Origin: Pseudomonadota bacterium
GTDB lineage: Bacteria > Desulfobacterota > Syntrophia > Syntrophales > UBA5619
DNA: 11,409 nt
NCBI GenBank assembly: GCA_018827585.1
Contig: JAHJXP010000064.1
Span: 1 to 11,409, forward strand
Reading direction: 5' to 3'
Positions 1-4,732 of the stretch are shown piece after piece. The stretch's first letter is position 1, and every line of letters begins with the position of its first letter. Below the pieces are notes generated by a model. That model was not told the DNA's origin. It made no database searches and saw nothing but the letters and a program-made list of their open reading frames with translations. A program made the translations under genes and the position numbers.

Positions 1-183
1 GACATGTCCGATCCCCTGCTGGCGAAGCTCAAGGACAAGAAGCCCCACATGAAGGGGCGCTGTGCGACCTGCCGCTGGCTCGACGTCTGCGGCGGCAATT
101 TCCGCGCCCGGGCGGAGGCGGTGACGGGAGACGTCTGGTCTCCCGACACCGCCTGCTACCTGTCGGACGCCGAGATAAAATAA
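1..183 (+). CDS. ahbC: 12,18-didecarboxysiroheme deacetylase AhbC, C-terminal end (partial)
   Basis: Only the last 60 residues are in the window; the reading frame is open from base 1 and stops at TAA 181-183. The piece is a SPASM-type C-terminal domain of a radical SAM enzyme: C21xxC24, then C30 in the motif VCGGN, a basic stretch NFRARA, the TGDVW motif and a last cysteine (C52) in ACYL. These cysteines would hold an auxiliary [4Fe-4S] cluster. The CGGN-RARA-TGD-CYL pattern is that of AhbC rather than AhbD, which carries CGGCRARAY (compare the full ahbD at 3150-4247). AhbC removes the two acetate side chains of 12,18-didecarboxysiroheme to give Fe-coproporphyrin III in the cytoplasm. Position next to hemB, ahbD and a siroheme decarboxylase gene supports the call. 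A NirJ or other SPASM protein is the main alternative, because the catalytic half is not visible. Confidence 0.82.
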   Translation, partial: DMSDPLLAKLKDKKPHMKGRCATCRWLDVCGGNFRARAEAVTGDVWSPDTACYLSDAEIK

Positions 184-194
184 AAAGGGGGGAC

Positions 195-214
195 AGCTTT
201 TTTAAAAAGCTTTT
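195..214 (+). terminator. AT-rich palindrome after ahbC, weak terminator candidate
   Basis: A perfect 8-bp inverted repeat (AGCTTTTT 195-202, AAAAAGCT 204-211) sits 11 nt after the ahbC stop and is followed by three more T. The stem has only two G-C pairs, so it would fold poorly as an intrinsic terminator. It may just be an AT-rich palindrome. Low confidence. Confidence 0.22.
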
Positions 215-243
215 GAAAGAAAGATGACCTCATAAAAATGGGG

Positions 244-364
244 CGGCTTCGTAAAAAGGCCGCAGGCAAGGCGCGCGAGCCCTGAGGAATGAGGCGTACA
301 GAGACGTACGCCGCAATGACGAAGGGTGAAGCGCAACGCAGCATCCGGACTTCTTACGAAGCCG
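244..364. repeat. MITE-like repeat with terminal inverted repeats between ahbC and hemB
   Basis: The two ends form an inverted pair: 244-258 (CGGCTTCGTAAAAAG) and 350-364, whose reverse complement is CGGCTTCGTAAGAAG, 14 of 15 identical. Inside is a second, tighter palindrome: GGCGTAC (293-299), a 6-nt loop, GTACGCC (306-312), extendable to 10 bp with one mismatch. The element has no open reading frame of note. Its right-end sequence recurs in inverted orientation at 11359-11378, so it belongs to a dispersed family. Elements of this build are common between genes in deltaproteobacterial genomes as I recall them; that recollection was not checked. Whether it is a non-autonomous transposon or a structured transcript element cannot be told from two copies. 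Its right edge lies 7 nt before the hemB Shine-Dalgarno sequence. Confidence 0.65.
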
Positions 365-383
365 TCAAGAAAGGAGCGCCGCC

Positions 384-1358
384 ATGAACTATCCCGATTA
401 CCGGCCGAGAAGGCTCAGGAAGAACGACAATTTCCGGAGGATGATCCGGGAGACGAACCTCTCCGCGGACAACCTGATCTATCCGCTGTTTGCCGTGCCG
501 GGGACGAAGGTGAAAAAACCGATCGTTTCCATGCCGGGGATCTTTCAGATGTCCGTCGATCACCTGGTGAAAGAGACGCAGCGGGCGAAGGACTTAGGGA
601 TCCCGGCGGTCCTCCTCTTCGGGATACCCGAGAAGAAGGACGAGATCGCCTCCGGGGCGATGGCCGCCGACGGGATCGTCCAGCGGGCGATCCGTGGGAT
701 AAAGGAGAAGGTCCCCGACATCATGGTCATCACCGACGTCTGCCTGTGCGAATACACCAGCCACGGCCACTGCGGGATGCTGGATAAGGGGGAAGTGGAC
801 AACGACTCCACCTTGGAGGTCCTCGTGGAGACGGCCGTCTCCCACGCGAAGGCCGGGGCGGACATGGTCGCGCCGTCGGCGATGATGGATGGCCAGATCG
901 CCGCCATCCGCGAGGGACTCGACGAGGCCGGTTTTGAGACCGTCCCGATCATGGCCTATTCGGCAAAGTACGCCTCCTGTTTCTACGGTCCCTTCCGGGA
1001 GGCGGCCGAAAGCGTCCCCGCTTTCGGCGACCGGCGGGCCTACCAGATGGATCCGGCCAATTCCGACGAGGCGATGCGCGAGATCACCCTCGACGTGGGG
1101 GAGGGGGCGGACATCATCATGGTCAAGCCGGCGCTGGTCTATCTCGACGTCATCCGGCGGGCGAAGGAGGAGTTCGACCTGCCGCTTGCCGCCTACAACG
1201 TCAGCGGCGAGTTTTCCATGATCAAGGCCGCCGCGCAGATGGGCTGGCTCGACGGCGAGCGGGCGATGCTGGAGACCCTGACGGCGATCCGGCGGGCCGG
1301 GGCGGACATGATCATCACCTATTTCGCCCCCGAGGCCGCAAAACTGTTGGGGAAATAG
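384..1358 (+). CDS. hemB: porphobilinogen synthase (delta-aminolevulinic acid dehydratase)
   Basis: A 324-residue cytoplasmic enzyme of the usual HemB length. It condenses two molecules of 5-aminolevulinate into porphobilinogen, the first common pyrrole of heme, siroheme and cobalamin synthesis. The family signatures are all present: the zinc-binding cysteines C120, C122 and C130 in the motif DVCLCEYTSHGHCG, and the two Schiff-base lysines K195 (YSAKYAS) and K248 (MVKPAL). The three-cysteine site marks the zinc-dependent class. The start ATG at 384 has a good AAGGAG at 372-377, 6 nt upstream. The gene sits in the Ahb heme cluster between ahbC and ahbD, so its product feeds uroporphyrinogen III and then siroheme. 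An inserted AT-rich module now follows it, and a hairpin with a T-rich tail at 1419-1463 may end its transcript. Confidence 0.98.
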   Translation: MNYPDYRPRRLRKNDNFRRMIRETNLSADNLIYPLFAVPGTKVKKPIVSMPGIFQMSVDHLVKETQRAKDLGIPAVLLFGIPEKKDEIASGAMAADGIVQRAIRGIKEKVPDIMVITDVCLCEYTSHGHCGMLDKGEVDNDSTLEVLVETAVSHAKAGADMVAPSAMMDGQIAAIREGLDEAGFETVPIMAYSAKYASCFYGPFREAAESVPAFGDRRAYQMDPANSDEAMREITLDVGEGADIIMVKPALVYLDVIRRAKEEFDLPLAAYNVSGEFSMIKAAAQMGWLDGERAMLETLTAIRRAGADMIITYFAPEAAKLLGK

Positions 1359-1418
1359 AATGAACATGATCGTTCCTGCGAAAACGGAGATTCATCTACA
1401 CTGAAGAATGGTGTTTAT

Positions 1419-1463
1419 TGTCTCTGACACTTGTGCGCAAGTGACAGGCACATCTTCTTTTTT
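1419..1463 (+). terminator. Imperfect 15-bp hairpin with T-rich tail after hemB (terminator or REP-like palindrome)
   Basis: Arms 1419-1433 and 1438-1452 pair around a TGCG loop (1434-1437) with two mismatches and one G-T pair; the inner core CACTTG/CAAGTG is perfect. The downstream strand runs TCTTCTTTTTT (1453-1463), as expected for an intrinsic terminator. It lies 60 nt after the hemB stop and 30 nt before the start of the inserted module. The arm sequence AAGTGACAGGCAC also resembles REP-type extragenic palindromes, so it could be a dispersed repeat that serves as terminator. The strand with the T tract is plus. Confidence 0.5.
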
Positions 1464-1493
1464 GAGACCGTTACGAGTAGCGAAAGGGAATTC

Positions 1494-1948
1494 ATGTCTG
1501 AAATTTCAAATATATTTGAATCTTTTGAAAGCTATATTTGTGCTGAAGATACTGCAGATTATCAGCCCCAGAAGTTGCGTCATTTTTATTTCAATCCCCA
1601 AAGAAAAATAAAGCTTTATTGCGGTGATGCACTGAGTATTGGAAGGTTTATCAACTCAACGAATTGCAGAATATCACGTCTGTCATTCGGGAGTTTACCT
1701 TCTTCGTGCAAGAGAAATATCGTATAGCCCTCGACCGACCTGGAAGTGGCAACGCAAAGAACATCGGGTCTGTAGTAAAGATTGATGACCTGATCAACGG
1801 TCAGGGTCCTTTCGCCCGATTGGGTGAAGAAATCTTTGATGACTACTGGATGTATTATCTTACCAAGGATATGGCAAAATCGGTAGACTTGAAGGGCGCA
1901 TCATATAAAAATCTCAGGGAATATAAAGAATACAAGAGGCTTCAGTAA
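1494..1948 (+). pseudogene. Frameshifted gene of unknown function upstream of the DNA methyltransferase
   Basis: ATG 1494 follows an AAAGGGA ribosome site (1483-1489) and opens a frame reading MSEISNIFESFESYICAEDT and onward to about LYCGDALS near 1637. Beyond that the same frame continues with unlikely sequence to 1727, while the next frame reads sensible protein (TEYWKVYQLNEL, then IREFTFFVQEKYRIALD) to the stop at 1946-1948. One deleted base somewhere near 1625-1640 would explain the switch; restoring it gives a protein of about 151 residues. No homopolymer or slippery site is evident there, so either a true mutation or a sequence error is possible. I do not recognise the family: it is charged, soluble, without signal peptide or membrane segment. 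It stops 3 nt before the methyltransferase start, so the two were probably one operon. It could be a small restriction-modification partner, but no nuclease motif is clear. It is AT-rich, unlike the heme genes around it. Confidence 0.55.
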
Positions 1949-1951
1949 TCG

Positions 1952-3031
1952 ATGCGAAACCATATAGTTCGTAAATTGGATCAACAGGCTGAACTAATTG
2001 CCCCTGATCCCGTGTTTCCTTCAACACGGTTTCAGGGAAGCAAGCTCAAGATAGCCGATTGGATTTGGGAATCTATCCAAAATCTTAACTTCGATTCCGC
2101 CCTTGATGCATTTGGCGGTACGGGGAGCATTGGCTATCTATTTAAGAAAAAAGGGAAAAAAGTAACATACAACGACATCTTAAAATTCAACTGGTATATA
2201 GGACAAGCTTCAATCGAGAACGATACCGTGAAGCTTACGCCGGAAGATATTGATTTTATTATCAAGCGCCACGCGTATATAAAATATCCTTCCTTTGTCC
2301 AGGATACCTTTCGCGATATATATTTTACGGAAGAGGAAAATAGATGGATCGATACGGCGGTGACCAACATCAGGTTGATGAATGACATTTACAAAAAGTC
2401 GCTTGCTTATTTCTCCCTTTTTCAATCCTGCATCAGCAAACGACCATTTAATTTATTCCACCGGAAAAATCTCTATTTAAGATTGTCCGAAGTAAAAAGA
2501 AATTTTGGTAATAAAGCTACATGGGATACGCCTTTTGAAACGCACTTTAGGAAATTTTCAGATGAAGCTAACCGTGCGGTTTTTTCCAACGGCCAAGGAA
2601 ATCGATGTCTAAATTTGGATATATTCGATGTGAAAGGGAACTACGATCTCGTCTATATCGATACGCCTTATATGTCTCATAAAGGGTTCGGTGTTGATTA
2701 TTTTGGCTTCTACCACTTCCTTGAAGGGTTAGCGCACTACGAGACTTGGCATGAAATGATCGATTACAGAACGAAACATAAGCGTTTGAAAGGAGGAGGG
2801 GGGGCTTGGACGGATAAAAAGCTGATTCAATCGGCGTTCGATCAGTTGTTCCGGCAATTTCACGATAGTATCCTGGTGGTTTCATACAGGTCAGATGGCA
2901 TTCCTTCTCTCTATGAACTGGTGAATTTACTGAAAAAGTATAAACAGAACGTTCAGGATATAAAACGGAAGAATTACAAATATGTCTTGAGTACAAACCA
3001 CTCAGAAGAGGTTTTGTTGATTGGTGTGTAG
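1952..3031 (+). CDS. D12-class adenine-specific DNA methyltransferase
   Basis: A 359-residue protein that should transfer a methyl group from S-adenosylmethionine to N6 of adenine in a specific DNA site. Visible motifs in order: a D12-type N-terminal motif X (STRFQGSKLKI, 24-34); motif I for SAM binding (DAFGGTG, 52-58); a variable middle region that probably reads the DNA; catalytic motif IV as DTPY (237-240), where DPPY is usual; then the aromatic stretch DYFGFYHFLEGL (249-260), known from FokI/LlaI-like methylases, and a C-terminal VVSYRSDGIPS (309-319). ATG 1952 starts 3 nt after the preceding stop with AAGAGG at 1934-1939. A run of seven G (2798-2804) lies inside the coding frame at KGGGGAW. 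The gene is clearly poorer in G+C than the heme genes on either side. No recognisable restriction endonuclease follows, so it is either a solitary methylase or the survivor of a restriction-modification pair. Target sequence unknown. Confidence 0.87.
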   Translation: MRNHIVRKLDQQAELIAPDPVFPSTRFQGSKLKIADWIWESIQNLNFDSALDAFGGTGSIGYLFKKKGKKVTYNDILKFNWYIGQASIENDTVKLTPEDIDFIIKRHAYIKYPSFVQDTFRDIYFTEEENRWIDTAVTNIRLMNDIYKKSLAYFSLFQSCISKRPFNLFHRKNLYLRLSEVKRNFGNKATWDTPFETHFRKFSDEANRAVFSNGQGNRCLNLDIFDVKGNYDLVYIDTPYMSHKGFGVDYFGFYHFLEGLAHYETWHEMIDYRTKHKRLKGGGGAWTDKKLIQSAFDQLFRQFHDSILVVSYRSDGIPSLYELVNLLKKYKQNVQDIKRKNYKYVLSTNHSEEVLLIGV

Positions 3032-3099
3032 AAACGGGGGATCATTCTTATCGAAAAAGGGAGCATTGTTGGAGGATTTGTATATTGGAATCGTTCATA

Positions 3100-3123
3100 G
3101 ATTACCTGCTCAGCAGGAATGAC
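3100..3123. repeat. Small palindrome at the right edge of the inserted module
   Basis: CCTGCTCAGCAGG (3105-3117) is a perfect 13-nt palindrome around a central C. Read on the minus strand, 3123-3100 gives TCATTCCTGC followed by its partial complement. It resembles TCGTTCCTGC on the plus strand just after hemB (1370-1379), 9 of 10 identical, so similar short sequences in opposite orientation flank the AT-rich module. The rest of the 3032-3149 gap holds no gene and no promoter I can support. Confidence 0.35.
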
Positions 3124-3149
3124 ACTGTTGGATTTTCAAGGGGTTCGTG

Positions 3150-4247
3150 ATGGGGACACCGATGAAAGAGGAACCTTCGCGAATCTTGCCTCACACGCTC
3201 CGGATGGTCGCCTGGGAGGTGACCCGGAGCTGCAACCTGGCCTGCGGCCACTGCCGCGCCTCCGCCCTGCGCGGCCCCTATCCGGGGGAGCTCGGTACGG
3301 AAAAGTGCCTGCAGCTTCTCGACGAGATTGCCGCCGTCGCCAAACCGGTGATCATCCTCACCGGCGGCGAGCCGCTCCTCCGGAAGGATATCTACGACAT
3401 TGCCGCGTATGGGGACCGGAAGGGCCTCCGGATGGTCCTGGCGACGAACGGGACGTTTGTGACCGAAGCGGTTGCGAACAGGATGATCGAAGCGGGCATC
3501 CGGCGGGTGAGCGTCAGCCTCGACGGACCCGACGCAGGGAGCCACGATGCCTTCCGCGGCGTTCCGGGCGCCTTTGCCGAGGCGCTGACCGGAATCGCCG
3601 CGATGAAAAAGGCGGGGCTGGATTTCCAGATCAACACGACGATCACCCGGGCCAACCTCGCGCAGATCCGGGAGATCCACGACCTGGCCCATCGGCTCGG
3701 CGCGGCGGCCCATCACATCTTTTTGCTCGTTCCCACAGGGCGGGGAAAGGAGATGGCCGACCAGGCGATCACGGCCTCGGCCTACGAGGAGACGCTGAAC
3801 TGGTTCTACGAGGAGGGCCTCGGCTGCGCCATCCAGCTCAAGGCGACCTGCGCCCCCCACTACTACCGGATCTTCCATCAGCGGCACAAAGAGCGCAACG
3901 GGACGCCGGAGAGAAAACCGGCGGCGGGGGAAGGCGGCCACCCTCTCCACGCCATGACGCGCGGTTGCCTCGGGGGGAGCGCCTTCTGCTTCATCTCCCA
4001 CACGGGGCAGGTCCAGCCCTGCGGCTACCTGGAGTTAGACTGCGGTCAGGCCTCCGAAAAGGGTTTTGCAGAGATCTGGAACGATTCCAAGATATTCCGT
4101 GACCTGCGCGACCTTGGCCTTTACGGAGGCAAGTGCGGCCGCTGCGAGTTCATCCGGGTCTGCGGCGGCTGCCGGGCGCGCGCGTACGAGGCTACGGGGG
4201 ATTACCTGGCCGAGGAGCCGTTATGCGTCTACCGGCCGGGAAAATAG
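3150..4247 (+). CDS. ahbD: AdoMet-dependent heme b synthase AhbD (radical SAM)
   Basis: The last enzyme of the siroheme-dependent heme pathway: it oxidatively decarboxylates two propionates of Fe-coproporphyrin III to the vinyl groups of heme b. The 365-residue protein opens with the family-typical LRMVAWEVTRSCNLACGHC: radical SAM cysteines C28, C32, C35 (CxxxCxxC). TGGEPLL (71-77) is the SAM-binding GGE motif. The C-terminal SPASM part has C291 (PCGY), C329, C332, C338 and C341 in CGGCRARAY, then GDYLAEEPLC with C359, enough for an auxiliary [4Fe-4S] cluster. A cytosolic, oxygen-sensitive enzyme. ATG 3150 is preferred over GTG 3147 because AAGGGG (3138-3143) then lies 6 nt away. It is followed after 9 nt by a siroheme decarboxylase gene. 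The related radical SAM AhbC ends at 183; the CGGCRARAY signature distinguishes AhbD. An inserted module now separates it from hemB. Confidence 0.93.
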   Translation: MGTPMKEEPSRILPHTLRMVAWEVTRSCNLACGHCRASALRGPYPGELGTEKCLQLLDEIAAVAKPVIILTGGEPLLRKDIYDIAAYGDRKGLRMVLATNGTFVTEAVANRMIEAGIRRVSVSLDGPDAGSHDAFRGVPGAFAEALTGIAAMKKAGLDFQINTTITRANLAQIREIHDLAHRLGAAAHHIFLLVPTGRGKEMADQAITASAYEETLNWFYEEGLGCAIQLKATCAPHYYRIFHQRHKERNGTPERKPAAGEGGHPLHAMTRGCLGGSAFCFISHTGQVQPCGYLELDCGQASEKGFAEIWNDSKIFRDLRDLGLYGGKCGRCEFIRVCGGCRARAYEATGDYLAEEPLCVYRPGK

Positions 4248-4256
4248 GGAAGGGGT

Positions 4257-4703
4257 ATGGACAATACCGATAAAAGACTTTTAAATCTCATCCAGGAGGA
4301 TCTTCCGCTCACGGCGGCGCCGTTTGCGGAGGTGGCCGAGCGGCTCGGTATCGGCGAACCGGAGGTCCGCAAGCGGGTCGCAAGGCTCAAGGAGGAAGGG
4401 GTCATCCGGCGGATCGGGGCAGTCTTCGACCTCCGGAAACTGGGCTTCACGAGCACCCTGTGCGCCGCCCGCGTCCCGGTGGAAAAAATGGCCGCCTTTG
4501 TCGGGACGGTGAACGCCTGCCCGGGGGTGACGCACAACTACCGGCGGGAGCATGACTACAATGTCTGGTTCACGCTGATCGCCCCCGGCGAGGAGAAGCT
4601 CATGGCGACGCTTGCCGAAATCAAACGGAAGACGGGGATCGACGACATCCTGAGCCTGCGGGCGACACGGACCTTCAAGATTAACGCCCGCTTCGACGTG
4701 TGA
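4257..4703 (+). CDS. Siroheme decarboxylase subunit (AhbA/AhbB, Lrp/AsnC-like)
   Basis: A 148-residue protein of the Lrp/AsnC fold that in the heme cluster works as an enzyme, not a regulator. AhbA and AhbB together decarboxylate the acetate groups of siroheme at C12 and C18. Residues 1-55 form the winged helix (AEVAERLGI, EVRKRVARLKEEGVIRRIGA) and 60-148 the RAM-like ligand domain. The segment GVTHNYRREHDYNVWFTL (about 90-107) is the family hallmark that plain AsnC regulators lack. It starts 9 nt after ahbD behind a strong purine-rich site (AGGGAAGGGG), so the two are translationally close. I cannot assign alpha or beta subunit with confidence. The partner subunit is not in the window and may lie upstream of ahbC. 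The next gene, polA, begins 29 nt downstream. Confidence 0.9.
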   Translation: MDNTDKRLLNLIQEDLPLTAAPFAEVAERLGIGEPEVRKRVARLKEEGVIRRIGAVFDLRKLGFTSTLCAARVPVEKMAAFVGTVNACPGVTHNYRREHDYNVWFTLIAPGEEKLMATLAEIKRKTGIDDILSLRATRTFKINARFDV

Positions 4704-4732
4704 GAACAGCTTCTTCGAGCGAGGGAAAGATG

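Noticed and set aside
594..1367. 257-codon minus-strand frame over hemB
   Set aside because: Shadow of hemB, no ribosome site and no recognisable motif.
1625..1664. Programmed frameshift in the gene before the methylase
   Set aside because: No slippery heptamer, Shine-Dalgarno-like stimulator or clear downstream structure; a plain mutation or sequence error is simpler.
3102..4102. Long frames on both strands across ahbD (299 and 327 codons)
   Set aside because: Arginine/glycine/proline-rich shadows; the ahbD frame has all radical SAM and SPASM motifs.
4257..4703. Lrp/AsnC transcription regulator
   Set aside because: The fold is the same, but the GVTHNY...YNVWFTL segment and the position after ahbD mark the siroheme decarboxylase family.
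4700..4732. GTG 4700 as the polA start, overlapping the preceding stop
   Set aside because: It lacks a ribosome site and adds residues not seen at Pol I N-termini; GAGGGA precedes the tandem ATG at 4730/4733.
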